NCBI RefSeq assembly: GCF_000189635.1
Contig: NW_002476188.1
Span: 310,001 to 374,000 of the forward strand
Reading direction: 5' to 3'
Origin: Tetrahymena thermophila SB210
Lineage: Eukaryota > Ciliophora > Oligohymenophorea > Hymenostomatida > Tetrahymenidae
DNA: 64,000 bases
The notes beneath the pieces were generated by a model. That model ran no database searches and was not told the DNA's origin. It saw nothing but the letters and a program-made list of their open reading frames with translations. Position numbers and translations under genes: made by a program. This document shows, piece by piece, positions 49,901 through 62,800 of this stretch; position 1 is the stretch's first letter, and every line of letters starts with the position of its first letter.

Positions 49901-50194
49901 AGATTTTACAGGACTTGAAAATGAATTAGATTCATTGTATCCTGGTTTTTGAGCTTAATTATTCAGTTGCTTTGGTCCTATTGGATTGCTTGGGGCATAT
50001 TAGTAAGAAACATTATGAGATTGAATATCATAATATTGCTTTATCTGGCTTAAATCTATCTTTTAGTTTTTGTTGAGTTTTTATCTGAGCATACTAGCTA
50101 TTGAATTGCTGCTATTAGCATTTGTTTTGTCATTTTTTGGCTCATTCTATTAATTTAATACTGATCCATAGTCCTTGTTTTAGATAGAGTTCAT
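46937..50194 (-). CDS. Long coiled-coil protein with a PH-like segment
   Basis: A single exon of 1085 codons runs from ATG 50194-50192 to TGA 46937-46939. Residues 1-250 are polar and include MRKSKRVAFNESQISQIIP. A short helix (ETTFKQMEDRITDLEAQFEI) leads to a compact segment near residues 290-375: GTPVFKVSRANKKKANLRIF, FYSPSLEAFCWKST and KQLVFIKNIREVQTKLEAG. Its strand pattern with an invariant-type Trp resembles a PLC-type pleckstrin homology fold that in other proteins binds lipids or partners. Helical sequence (LELICEDTQLRTILLKSISS, LIEDLRK) caps it. The next 600 residues are heptad-rich coiled coil. The last 100 are N/Q/S-rich and end VSPSNRLNNKF. A structural or trafficking role at a membrane or cytoskeletal site is plausible, but nothing more specific is visible. 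The PH assignment rests on pattern only. Confidence 0.78.
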
Positions 50195-51470
50195 TTTGAT
50201 CAGCCACCTTTTATTTTATTTATTTCTTCAGTTCTTTTTTATTATTTTTTTTTTAAGTTAATTTTAAACACAAAATATCCTTTAATTAATTAATTTACAA
50301 TCAAATAATTTTTTATCTTAATTAATATATCGTTTTTAACTACTAGTTTATTAAAGGTATATTGAGTTAATGAGTGAGTGAATACCTACTTGAATGCATA
50401 AATTTTATTCTAAGATTCTTCTTATTTTGAATTTAAATTTTAATTTCTTTCTTATTTCACATTTTAACACTCACAAATATCTATCTGGATTATAATTATA
50501 TTTATTGTTTGTTTGTTTGTTTGTTTGTTATTTTAACGTATTAAAATTTTTTGACTGTCACTATTATTTTATTTCTTCAATTTTTAATAGATATTAATGG
50601 TAATCTACGCAAACAAAGCAAACCACTTTTCTATTTTTTTTGTCTAATAATATTATAATTAATATTTAAACAATGATTTAATTTCAGTAAGACTATTTTT
50701 AAAATTATTTAATTCATCATAAAAAATTTAAATATTTTAAATTTCTTTAATTTCTTTTATTAATAAAATTATTCATATAAACTTAAAAAAAATAGTTAAT
50801 GTATATTTTTAAATAGTTAATATTAAATAAAAATTATTTTAAAGGTTTAATTAAGATTCTAGAAATGTTTTATTTGCTAAATATACAAACATTTTTTTAC
50901 CTTCCTTAATGTGGGTTTATGTTATTTGTTTTATTTATTTATATTATTTTTACTATTATTTCATTTAGTATTTTGCATTTTATCTTAATTATTAGCTTAA
51001 TTTTTCTATTTTTTATCAAAATTAGTTGAAATAATCCACCAAATTTGATAGGTTTATTGAATTATTGAACCAAAGTTTTGAGGGAAAACCATATTTAAAG
51101 CCAATGAACTTAAAAAACTCTAATTAAAAAAAATTCAACTAAATGTTAATTTAAATTAATATATTTTCTTTTTAAAAATGGCAGACTAATTAATTAATAA
51201 GATTTTACAAAATATTTATTTTGTGATCATAAAAATAAATAAGACAAATTGATTTACAATCAAGAATAATTTATATTTTAAAGAAGAATTATTTTATTAA
51301 GCTTGAAGCATGTTGAGATTGATTGATAGGATAATAAGAATGCTTTATCTTAATTATATAATATAAATAATAATAAATATAAAGAAATAAATTTAATGAA
51401 TATTTTTTATATAGATCAAAAGATCTTTTAAAATATTAACTAACTAACTAGCAATCAATCACTTGATCGA
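50195..51470. other. Intergenic spacer
   Basis: AT-rich spacer upstream of the coiled-coil gene. It holds a (TTTG)n microsatellite at about 50505-50529 and short near-repeats (actaactaactagcaatcaatc) near 51440. No gene is supported. Confidence 0.55.
50505..50529. repeat. (TTTG)n microsatellite
   Basis: About six uninterrupted tetranucleotide units lie in the intergenic spacer. Likely length-variable between strains. Confidence 0.8.
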
Positions 51471-53269
51471 TCAGTGAATTATGTTTTTTATAGTTTAAGT
51501 TTATCTCTTTGATGACATTGGTGTATACATATCTTACCTTTGATTTTGGGTAGTCATATTTTATATATAGGGATCTTTAGGAACTAAATTAAATATTTCT
51601 TATCCATATAATTTATCCTCGAGTTGTCTTACTCTCCTGAGTTAGGTTTCTATTTCGCTTTCTAGCTAGTTTTTATCTCTAGTTAATTTGGCTATTTCTT
51701 TATTTAATGAAAATTATTCTGTTTTGTGCTTTACAAAATCTTCCTGAATCTCTGCAGCTATTTTTTAAGAAGTTTTCTTAGCTTCGTTTTTAAAATCATC
51801 AACATCCTTTTCATATTTTTGTTTCATCTCCTCTATTTCTTTTCTTAATTCATCTTTCAATTAATTGTATTCATCTCTAAATTTCACTGCTGCTTTATAA
51901 TGGTTCTATTTATTTATTAATTAATAAAAATTCAAAGGCTATTTAATATTTCAGTAAAATTTATTAAATTCTTTTAAATCTCTTTTCTAAAAATATTTAA
52001 AGTCATCTTAATCTTTTATTCTTTGATAAATAAAATAAAAGTCTTCAGTAGTTATTTATCTATTTATGAATATTAAAAAATTGTTTCACTTTTAAGGGAG
52101 CAGATTAATAGATAATGGCTTATTAATATTGTTTGAAAATAAATGACTATTTTAGGTATTTTAAATAATAACCAACAGCATTTGTTAAAATCGTATTGGA
52201 TGGAAAGATAACTTACTTGTTTTAAAACTGCAAATTAAAAAATATTAGTTAATTATTATTTTATTATCCTATTTTCTTTTATTTATTTTTGTATTGATTC
52301 TAATTTTATGTATGTACGTATGAATGAATAGCTAATTAATTAATTACCTCAATAAGTGGAAAGTTGTGAGGAAATCCATTTAAAAAAGCAATTGAAGAAT
52401 TAGGATTTTCTAGTTTGTTAATGTCTGTCTGAAATTAAAATTGATAATCTTCGTTTATTTAATTTTCATTTAAGACAGGCATGTCGTTTGGAAATAGTGG
52501 CTTTGTTTCTTACATAAAGTTTTCAAAGAATTATTTCTAGGTTTCATTAAAATTGTTAGTATCGTAATCATCAGAGTAATTAGGTGATTATTCATCTGCA
52601 AGTTATTATTTTTGATAAGCGTTTGAAGGATGATGGGTTGAAAATCTCTCAGCTTAGGTAGAATAATAGGCTGTAGCTTGAGGAGTTTAGGAAGATTAAA
52701 ATTAAGAATAAGTCATATATCCAAAATTAGATAAATGCTATAATGGTGATTCCATGCTTAATCTTCCTCCTACTTTATTTAAATTTTTGACAGAATAGCT
52801 GCTATGGCGATGCTGAGGTAATTTAGCAAATCCTTAACCAACATTATGAACATATAAACGTAAAGATTATCTTGAAGGATTTCTGGATTCCATTGGAGAC
52901 ATCATCTAATTTCTAGGTGATATCTATTAATCAATTTAGGGAAAATCAATGTTAATTTTGCTGGTTGCATCTTTTTATTCTTCTATCTCCTTAGGAGTAT
53001 TCAAATTATGTGAATTTGGAATTCCTCCTCCCAACTTGTTGTTAGGTAGGTTTTCTATTTTTATTTAAAATGAAAAAATTTTTTAAAGCCAAACCTTAAA
53101 GTAGTAAGTAAGTTGTTTATTTACCTTCTGTATGCTAGCGTTTTATGAATGGTAGAGTTCTAATTAAAATAGATTAGCGCTATTTACTCTAATCTTATTC
53201 CTACTACTAATTACGCTAAAAAATTTCAAATCCTTTATTTAGCACTTGGCTTCCTTTATGATTTGCCAT
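51471..53269 (-). CDS. Polar protein with C-terminal coiled coil; one in-frame TGA unless exons are skipped
   Basis: Exons 1 (53125-53269) and 2 (52348-53054) encode MANHKGSQVLNKGFEIF, then a S/N/Q/P-rich region with SPRNQMMSPMESRNPSRQS and GFAKLPQHRHSSYS. The C-terminal part is a clear coiled coil: YKAAVKFRDEYNQLKDEL, RKEIEEMKQKYEKDVDDF and IETQLRRVRQLEDKLYG, ending by TGA 51471-51473. Between them two phase-consistent models exist. Model A uses an 11-base micro-exon (52217-52227) and exon 51471-52059, which reads well (TTEDFYFIYQRIKDQDDF) but contains TGA at 51951-51953. Model B splices exon 2 directly to 51938 and avoids the TGA. A late donor-like AGGTAAG near the 3' end adds doubt about the last 20 codons. 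Function is unknown; the coil suggests a structural or adaptor role. Confidence 0.68.
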
Positions 53270-54462
53270 GCTTTTGTTTGTTTACTATGATTATCTCTTC
53301 ATATTTTTATATGCAATAACAGCTTCAAACTAAATGCTTAGCTAAAATCTACTTCAACCTTAAAATTTTTATATAAATTTGTTGAATTTGTTCAATTTTT
53401 TTATTTGGTATGTTTAATAAAATAAATGATATTCAATTTATGACAAAATTTAGTTTGCTAATTTATTAATATACAATCTAATTTATAACTTAGTATATAT
53501 GTATGTATGTATGCATGCGAGGTAGTTTATTAATCCTCAAACTAAGAATTTATAAAAAATATGCAGACTAAGTACTTTGTTAAAAAGTATAAGAGCTGAT
53601 TTCTAATGGTTATTACAACAATCAATACATTCAAGAGCAAACATATATTATATGTTTTACATGTTTATTTATCAATATTAACTAAGTCTATTATTTAAAA
53701 ATCTCATAATCAAATTTTTTATTTATTATAAAGCAATAATAACTGCCAAAAATTTTTTTAATTTATTATTCACAATACATATCTCATTAAAATTATAGTT
53801 TCTCAAATTACAATTTTGTTTAATTTTATAATTAAAATAAAAAATAAATAAGTTTTAAATTAATTAATTTTCTCATATTTCTTTAATATTTTCAATAAAG
53901 TATTTGATTTGATGACAATAAGTAAACTATAATCAATCTTATTTACAATTAGCTGAATTAATCAATTTAATATTTAAGATTATTCCAAGATAAATATAAG
54001 AATGAAAATTATTAACAAAAAATTTATACTTGATATCTGACATTATTTTCATTTATAACAATTTTTTTACATTCTTAAGCTTTTATTATAATATAAATTT
54101 TTAAAAAAATACCTTAATTTTATACAGTAAAAAAGAAATTTTAAAGATATAAACATTAATTAATTCATATCAACAATTTATACCTTCTTTAGCAAATAAT
54201 AATAGAAATCAGTATATCTTTGTTAGTAATTCATTATCATATAAATTAAAAAAAAAATACCTTAATTTTATACAGTAAAAAAGAAATTTTAAAGATATAA
54301 ACATTAATTAATTCATATCAACAATTTATACCTTCTTTAGCAAATAATAATAGAAATCAGTATATCTTTGTTCGTAATTCAATTTTTTTTTAATCTTGAT
54401 TTGATAGGAGAGGAATAGTATTTATATAAAATATAATTAAATAATAAATTGATTGCTTTATC
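53270..54462. other. Intergenic spacer with a 148-bp duplication
   Basis: AT-rich spacer upstream of the coiled-coil gene. An alternating purine-pyrimidine tract (tatatatgtatgtatgtatgcatgc) lies near 53494-53519. A direct duplication occupies about 54091-54382 and is listed separately. No gene is supported. Confidence 0.55.
54091..54382. repeat. Tandem direct duplication, two copies of about 146 bp
   Basis: The block starting accttaatttt at 54111 recurs at 54259 with an offset of 148 bp and only one or two differences over about 130 bp (for example gttagtaattc against gttcgtaattc). The near-identity indicates a recent event. On the - strand each copy holds a short protein-like run (NYEQRYTDFYYYLLKK in one) followed by a GTATAAAT donor-like site. 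The unit could therefore derive from an exon end, but this is speculative. Confidence 0.85.
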
Positions 54463-55401
54463 TCATTTTAACCTTTCAATTTCAGCTTTTAACTTTTGAA
54501 TATCTTCATTATTAGGATTTAAATCATCTGCAAAAGAAATGTGCTCAAAAGCTTCATCATATTTTTTAAGTTATTTTTAAGTTATTGCCATATAATAATA
54601 TGGCAAATAACTACAACTAGGGTTATTGTCTATTGCTCTTTAAAATAGATCTTCTGCAATAAAAAATTCTTGATTTTCTAGATAAGCTTGTCCAAGAGCT
54701 AGTGATATTTCTATTTTTTCTTCTACTTCTTAAGCTTCATTTAAAAATTAAATAGCAGTGCCTATTCTATTCTTTTTAAGGAATGCATAACCTAAATTAT
54801 AAGGAGCGAACCAATCATATGGATCTGCCTTTTACCCTTCTCTGCTGTAATAAATAGCAAAATCATGCTATTTGATACAGTTGTGTGCAAAAGCCCAATA
54901 ACTAAAAAATGTATTATTTGAAGGATTTTTTTCTTCAATCTCCTTAAAAATTTCGATTGCCTCTTAGAATTTATTAAGTTCACACATAAACTTAGCTTTT
55001 TCTGAAGTAACTACATCAATTTTTGGATTTTTTATCTCCAATTCTTCAAAATACTTTAAACCTTCTTCGAATTTTTGGCTGGATCTAAATGACTCGCCTA
55101 GTAATAAATAAGGTTGAATTTGATTCGGATTTTGTTCTATAGCTTTTTTTAAGCTATCTATTGCATCTTTATAGCTGTCCTATTACATGAAATACTTAGC
55201 CTTTTTAAGATTTAGATCAAAATCTCCTTCCCCTTATCTTAATTCCTCATCACTTACATAAACATTTTCAATAACTCTTTTGTAGGATTTTATTTACTAA
55301 GTTTAGGTTTTAGGTATACCTCTTTACATAGAAGGGAAACCAATTTGATTTGGTTCTTGATTTTAGATATTTTAGAAAATCTATTATGTATTTGGAAGCA
55401 T
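54463..55401 (-). CDS. TPR repeat protein (312 aa)
   Basis: A single exon runs from ATG 55401-55399 to TGA 54463-54465. After a polar N-terminus (MLPNTQQIFQNIQNQ) the sequence is a run of tetratricopeptide repeats with the expected Gly/Ala/Tyr/Pro spacing: FMQQDSYKDAIDSLKKAIEQ, PYLLLGESFRSSQKFEEGL, FMCELNKFQEAIEIFKEIE, APYNLGYAFLKKNRIGTAI, LALGQAYLENQEFFIAEDL and YYYMAITQKQLKKYDEAF. At least six repeats cover residues 70-305. TPR arrays bind partner proteins; in ciliates many such genes serve ciliary or trafficking roles, but no extra domain here points to one. Reading TAA/TAG as Gln restores canonical repeats, which supports the code. The neighbouring gene at 56591-57808 is also a TPR protein in the same orientation, though too diverged to call a recent duplicate. 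Confidence 0.9.
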
Positions 55402-56590
55402 ATTTGTTTATTCCTTTTCTTTGAAATATGTTATTTGCTTAAAAATAATAATTAGTTTTTTAATTTATGTTGGTTTAGATATTTCACTCAAAAGCTTTTT
55501 TTAGTTTAGTATACTTCAGATTTTTTTAGTTATTTTATTCTAATAACTATTTTACAAAAAAATAAGTAAATAAGTAAGTAAGTCGTTGCTAAGTGAATTT
55601 ATGAGGCTGAAAAAAAAACAATGATTTCTAAATATTAAATATGGAATAAATTTTATTCTTATTTTAATTTTAATAGCACAAAAAATTCTAAATATGTGTG
55701 TCTAAAATTGTAAAAAAAAGAGTCTAAAAATCCTAATAAATTTGAAACAAAATCACACAAATAGTTCATTTAAAAAATATTTTACTTAAAAAAAAAATAA
55801 TTCAATAAAATTCGATATTTGTTTTCCAAAGTTAAATTATTTTTTTTAATTGATTATTATATATATAGCACGCTAGGACACTGCCTTTTTCAAGGCTACA
55901 TACATGAACAATAACTGAATATTTTAATTTTATTTATTTAGTAGTTTTTTATTTCTTTCATGTAATTATTATTATAAATATTTTTATTAAAAAAATAATA
56001 TAAAATTTATGAATACATAAAATTAATAATAAATAATTTATGTATCAAATTCATAAAATAAAAATTTAAAAGCATTGTATAATGTTTTTTTAAAGAGAAA
56101 TTGAAAAAATTTAATTATCTACTAGCTCAAAATTTATTATTTTTAAATTAAGAACAAAAATCAAAACAATTCCACAATTTTATTTTTCAATAAATTTTAT
56201 TTAGTGTTTAAAGAAATTAATTATATTTTTAACCTGATTTGATAAAATAAAATTTAAGATAAAATTTGAATACGAATATATAATATATATATATAAATAT
56301 ATAATTATGTGAATAAGAATAAAGAAATAGATTGCTTGATTATATTGAATAAATAGGATTTTGGGATTTAAGTATAAATGTATTTGAATATTTTTTGATT
56401 ATCAAGTAGTTATTTATTTACTTGTTTATTTCATCTTTTTTAGAAGAGAAATTTTTAACACTTTAATTTGATGCATAACTTTTTATTTTGTGTTACTGTA
56501 TTGCTAGATCAATTTTCAAAAATTTCTTTTATGTTATTTTTTTAAATTACTTTTGCTTATCAAATTGGCTAATAAGAAATTTTATGATTG
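55402..56590. other. Intergenic spacer
   Basis: AT-rich DNA between the two TPR genes. It includes an (AT)n tract at about 56277-56310. No gene is supported. Confidence 0.55.
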
Positions 56591-57808
56591 TCAGTCAATT
56601 ACATGCAAATCAAAAGTTAATTCCTTAGGGTTCATTGTCATATGGTCTTTAATACTTTTTTCATAAGCATACAACATAAGTTAGACTGTTCTCAGGTGGG
56701 CTTGCTTTTTCATTTATATTTCTATTTGTTGTTGAACTATTTGAGACATTTTATATTTTTCCATTATAACTAAAATTTGGTTTTTTAAAAGCAAGAAGTC
56801 TTTTTCATAATTACTTTTTTGAAGATTTGTATTGCAAACATTTAATGACTCATCTACTCTACCAAGAGCTTATAAGCATAGAATCTTGATTTTGATCGCA
56901 ATTTATAGAGCTCTCTTGTTGCTCTCATTTAGTGTAGCCTAAGATTCAATAATTCTATTGCAGTAATGTAGAGATTTTTCTAACTCATTTTGAATGTAGT
57001 ATATTATAGCAAAAGAAGAAAGAGGAACCCAAGAATGAGGTTTTAATTCCATAGCTTTTTCAAAGCATGAACGGGCGTTATCAAAATCGTATCTTGTCAT
57101 AAATATTTAGCCTTTTTTGATGTTAGCACCATAGCAATTGGGAAGCATTTTGAGATATTTATTGCACTCAACAATTGAAGACTAGGATTGATAGTTTGAT
57201 GAAATTATATGAAATGCTTAAAAGCATTTTTTATCCTCCTTGTTAATTTTATGGGCTATTAACTCAAGTTGCTTTACCTCTTGCTACAAGTTTGGTGGTT
57301 TTTCTAATATGTCATCGTATAGAGGATCAAAAAATTTAATTTTGCACTACTCTAATAATAGCATGGCTTCGTTGTTTGATGGATCTACTTTTATGCATTG
57401 CTAGTAGAACTCAGAAGCATTTTTTCTAGAGTCTTTGATCAACTAGATATTTCCAAGATAGAAGTAAGGATGAGAGAAAGTAGGATATCTGAGGATAAGC
57501 CCATTTAAAATATCTTCCCCTTTGCTATAATCCTCTAATTAAATAAGACAAATAGCGTATACTAACTAAGAAAAGAAGAAATTTTTTGGAGTTTATAACT
57601 ATTTGCAAGAAGCCATAATACGGCTGAAGTCTTCAAAGTTTTTTGGATAAAGTCTATACATCAAATCAGGTAAATTTTTGTAAATACTTTTTATTCCTTT
57701 GTAGGTTTTCATTTTCTCGTAATGCTTGATTTCATCTAATTTCAATAGCATTTCTTTTACTTCTAATGCTTAGTCAACACCAAAGCTACAACCTATTCCT
57801 TAACCCAT
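56591..57808 (-). CDS. Divergent TPR protein with possible N-myristoylation signal (405 aa)
   Basis: A single exon runs from ATG 57808-57806 to TGA 56591-56593. The N-terminus MGQGIGCSFGVDQA has Gly2, a small residue at position 6 and a nearby Cys, a pattern compatible with N-myristoylation and palmitoylation; this is only a motif match. Helical repeats follow. The clearest TPR units are YAICLIQLEDYSKGEDILNG, PYFYLGNIQLIKDSRKNASE, FYQQCIKVDPSNNEAMLL and, near residues 235-270, KKGQIFMTRYDFDNARSCF, EKAMELKPHSWVPLSS and IIYYIQNELEKSLHYC. The C-terminal 100 residues are helical without clear repeats. It is probably a membrane-tethered or cytosolic adaptor; partners are unknown. It lies head-to-tail with the other TPR gene. 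Confidence 0.87.
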
Positions 57809-59821
57809 TATTTTTTGTGATTAAAATTTTTTAAAGTCTGATTAATCGCTTTTAATTTAATATTAATTAATAATACGAACTAGTTATTAATTATTTTTTT
57901 ATTAAAAACTTAGACTATAAAAATTAATTTCTTTTCTATTTTTCCAAATAATAAATAATTGGTTTTTTGTTCTATTTATAAACTTGTTGATAACTCTGGC
58001 TAAAACTAGCTTTCTTCTACTTATTTTCCTACCATTTTTAAAGCATAATGTACTAGATTACTCAATATATTACAACCTTGATATTTTTAAATTTTAAATT
58101 AATTTTATACATCTATGAATCAAAACAAATAAACTAAATATGATATTTTGCTTTTATGATAGTTGCTTTCAGTTAGTTGAGAGGATTTTAAATTTTATTG
58201 GGTTAACAGAAAATTTATTTATTTTGTAATCACCTTAAAAATTTAAATCTGCAGCAATAAATGTTTGTTTTACAATTTTTAATGGACGCAAATTATAATG
58301 AATGAATAATTTATTTATATATTTTTTAAATATTGTAAATTCAATTGTAAATAGTTTTAAAACCTGTAATTAAAATATTTGTTTGGATTATTTTAGGTTC
58401 AATTTTTATTTAGTATTTTTTTCTATTTGATTTTATACTCTATTCTATACATTAATTTATTTCATCCATAAAATTCATAAAATTGAAAATTAATCCTCAA
58501 TTGTGATTAAATTTGAAACAAACAATATATATAAACACAAAATATCTACTCTTTTTTCTTTTAATTTTTTATATTTGAAATAATCTATCTATATATCTAT
58601 ACATAAGACTTTTTTTCGTTTAAAATAGAAAGATAAAATTTAATAAAACGTGATTAAATAACTTATACAAAAATAAAAAGGAAAATTTAGTATAAATTTA
58701 AATCTAATTCTTTTTCCACTTTAAAAAGCAAAATAATTTGTCTTCAAAACCATTTAAATATAAATTCCCTTTTATAAGTTTGTATTGATTTTTCATTTTA
58801 TGAAAACAAATTTTATTTTTTGCAAATAAACTTTTTAGAAAAAAGTATTTTTGAAAGTTGTTTTAAAAATATTTAAATTAAAAAGGGTAAAAAGTGTTCA
58901 AAGTTAAATAAGAAATGAATTATGAATCATTCAATTTATCTATTTCACTGTAATTCATATTATCTTTTATTGTAAATTGTAATTAAATGTATCATTAAAT
59001 TTAATAAAATCAGAAGAAAATAATTTAATTTCATTTTTTTATCACAAATTAATATTTTTAAGTTTGCAAAATAATTAAAAAATAAATAATTTTAACAAAT
59101 AAAATACTTGCTTTTTTAATAAAAATTCTGATGGATAAAAGCATATCAAATGAAAGTTATTTTAATTTTTAAATAGAATAGATTGATTGAAGTAAAATTT
59201 AATTAATTATTTTTTTTAGTGCATTTTGAAAGTACATAATCATTAAAATAGAGGTTATAAACATTAAAATTATTATGAGCTGTGTTTAGATAAATCATAA
59301 TTTATTTTGCCAATTTTAAGTGTTTAAAAATAATCTAGAACTATTTATTATTGAATTATCAGGTTTATTTTCAATTCATAAAATTTCTTCTATTCAATTA
59401 TTTCTTTAAGTATTTTTTGATTAGCTTGTTGGGTGTTAAAATGAAATACTTTGTAAGTTTTTTTAGTTAAGACAAATAAATATGCTAGACTAAAGATAAA
59501 GATAAGGAATGAATGCATTAAAAAGTAATTGGTATTGGCATTTGTATTAATTTTAATATTAGTTTGAACGCAAGCAATTTATTAATTAATTTATTTAATA
59601 TTTATCTTATATTGTTGATACAGAAAATAATTAATAAATTGATTGACTAATAATTTATCTTCATATTTTTTTTTGCGTATAAATAATTTGATAGATAGAA
59701 TAAAATTTAGAAAAAAAAGAGGAGTTATATACACATAAAAATAAATAACAAATCAAACAAGATAATTACGAAATTATTAAAATTTTGTATTAAAATCAGA
59801 ATAATCTTTGAGGTTTAGGAA
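57809..59821. other. Divergent intergenic spacer, about 2 kb
   Basis: The spacer separates the - strand TPR gene from the + strand DENN gene and so should contain both promoters. It is AT-rich with no recognisable element and no convincing frame. Confidence 0.55.
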
Positions 59822-62800
59822 ATGGCTGACTATATAACTGATATTAAAAACAAAGATAACAAAATTTCTATTTTGTAAAATTTAGTTGAAAAGAATGATG
59901 GTCATGTAACACGATTAAAGAGCATGATTGAACAACTTAAAAAGGTATTTAACATAGCATTTTTCAATTCAAAATACTTAGCTTTTTTGGTTGTGTTTGT
60001 TTATATTCAACTTTTGCATTATAAGCTTACTAATATTTTTGTTTGCGTTAAGACTCTCTCTTCAATTAGTATAAGCAAGTAGCACAAAAAATAGCAATTT
60101 TCTATCAAAATGATAGCAAAATATTTGGAATTCTTTAACTTCATATTTCGAACCACTTTTAAATTATAAAAAGCAATTAAAGTTCGAATAGGAGAAGAAC
60201 AATGAAATGGCAAAAGACATGAATAAGCTTAGAGAAACCATTTAATAATAAAATCTTAAAATAAGAGAGTTATAGGAATCTCTATTTAAAAGCAAGGAAA
60301 GTGAAAGGTAACTTCAAATAAAAATCAAAGATCTTCAAAGCAATAGTCCTTTGAAGAATACAAAGGGAAGTTCGACAACGACAGCTGCTCAATCAAAAAA
60401 TAGTGATAAATAACACAACGAATAGATTTATAATATAAAAAGTATGATTGATCTAACCAAGCTAGAAGAATCTGAACTCAAGCATCAAGAATATGAAAGA
60501 AATTATTAAGAGAGTATACTTCAAAATAAAAGCAGTATGATTAAACTTTTTATTTTGTTTTAATCCTATTTGATTTACATCTGTTTATTATATGCTTTCC
60601 TTTTTAAATTATAACCTGTTCTTTAAAACATTAAACTGTCAATAATTAATTCACTTTTATCTGTCTCCCTCATTAACTTTTTTTAAATATTTAGCAAATG
60701 ATCAATCAAATTCACCTTTATAAAGGTCAGTAGAAAGAAGCTAAATTGCATAAAACGATGAAATAAGTTGGTAAAATTCAGAAAAAAGAAGAAGAAATAA
60801 CAATTTAAAAGTCGATTCTTCAGTGCTTAAAAACTCAAGTTTTCTTGAATCACCTAAAATACAAAGGACTATGTTAAGCGTAGTGGAAGAAGATCTTTCA
60901 AATATCATGAAATCAGCCCAATATCAAAAGGAATTAGGTAATAAAAATAGAGGATATCTTGTATAAACTTGTATGTTAAGGAGTATAAGAATTTGCTTTA
61001 AAATAAAGTATCTTAAAAATATTTCTATCGTAGAACAGATAGAAAAAAACTAGTAAAATGAATGAACACATTATAGATTTAAAATAGTATTTTAATTTGT
61101 AATCAAAGAGATAAAGCAAACAACAGGTTCATTGATTGATTCCCATTCAAGATTAATAACAAAATATTAAAAATACTTAGTAAAATTAATAAATACGTTA
61201 GGTGCAAAATACTTAAATAACTTTGAAAAATACTTTGAATTTTAATTAATTAATTAAATTTAATCATAAAGTTATTAAAATTCATTAGATATTTTAATAA
61301 AATAGCACAATTAAAACAATACTTTTTATCTTGTTTTTAAAGTATTATCGAAATAAATGAACACTCTTTTTGCATAAATTGATTTTATTCATTATTAATT
61401 GAAAAATAAATAAACAATTAATCTATGCACTTCCTTATTTTTTTCATTACTATGTTATAATCTTTTGTCCATATAAGTTTATCACTATTAAAATGATATT
61501 AAATTTATTTTAATTACTTTATTATTACAGATCCTGCCTTATTGAAGACTATAGCTAAAAGTATTGTTGCAATTAAATACACAAGCAAAGTTATGGAAAG
61601 TAGCACATGCTCTATTCCATGTGTTTCAGAATAAGGAGATGAGTGTAATGAAATGCATATTGACAAGAATTATAATGCTGATAGAATTTTAACAAATGAA
61701 GATAAGAATAGCTTATTTCACATAAAACTTAATGAGGTAAATATTTTTGCAATTTTTTGCTAAGATTTTATTGAAAATTATCTCATCAAGTCTGAATTTA
61801 GAATGTTTAATTTGATTTAGTTTAAATTCTATTTGTTCAAGATTTCATAGCAAGCATAATTTCTGTTGCTTTCTGATATTTTTTAAATCAAATAAGCCTG
61901 ATTTTATCAATAAATTAATTAATCGATGATTTTTTGTAATGATTTTCTTTTGTTTATATTAACTTCCTAAAAAAAATACCTGTTTTCGCTATAAATGTAT
62001 TTAATTGTTAAGAATTCTAAGGAAGTTGTTTATGTTTAGGAAATTTAAGATGACTAAATATCCCTAATTGCACAATTTGCTCCTGTAACAAAAAAATAAA
62101 TAAAACAATTTAAATCTAAAGAATCACTTTCTATAAATAGCATCAAAAATATTTAAATTTCATGAATGAATGAATTTATTTGCTATTAATAGGTTGAGTA
62201 AGACGAGCTAAACTCTATTGAAGTTAGAAAGAAAAAATCTTCAAGTATGTCAGATAAAGCATCAAGGAGAATTAGCTTTTAACCTAAAGGGATACATTAT
62301 CATAATCATCATGGTAATTTAAAATCGAATAATAGCTAGTTAACTCCTACCAGCTAGAAAGTTTCATCAAATGGTATTATTAACACTAATTAATCAGACA
62401 ATTAGTAGCAAAGCACTCGCTAAAAGGGATCTTCTACTCCTAGAATAGATACTTTTGATAATTAAAAGCAATAAGAAAGCTAAACAAGTTTAGGAAGTTA
62501 AAATCAGACATCACAAAATGGGGCAGGCAGCTTGAGAAACAATTAAATTTAAGATGAAGATATTATAGAAATTAAAGAAAGTATGGTTTCAGGAGTTTAT
62601 AGTGAAAGTACATCGGGAAGCAATTCTCCCAAATGCTCAGAAGACGCTGATATGTATTAACCATTTAGTCATTTTTTTGTTTTGGGATGTGATAAAGATG
62701 ATGTGAAAGAATTTGATAAAATGGGAGTTGATAGAGTCTTACTACCAGGAAAGCTTCTTTATAATTACTCAGATAGAGTTAGCAAATCCAAGAATGACCC

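Noticed and set aside
54091..54382. The 148-bp duplication as terminal repeats of a mobile element
   Set aside because: The copies abut one another with no internal element, no transposase frame and no target-site duplication.
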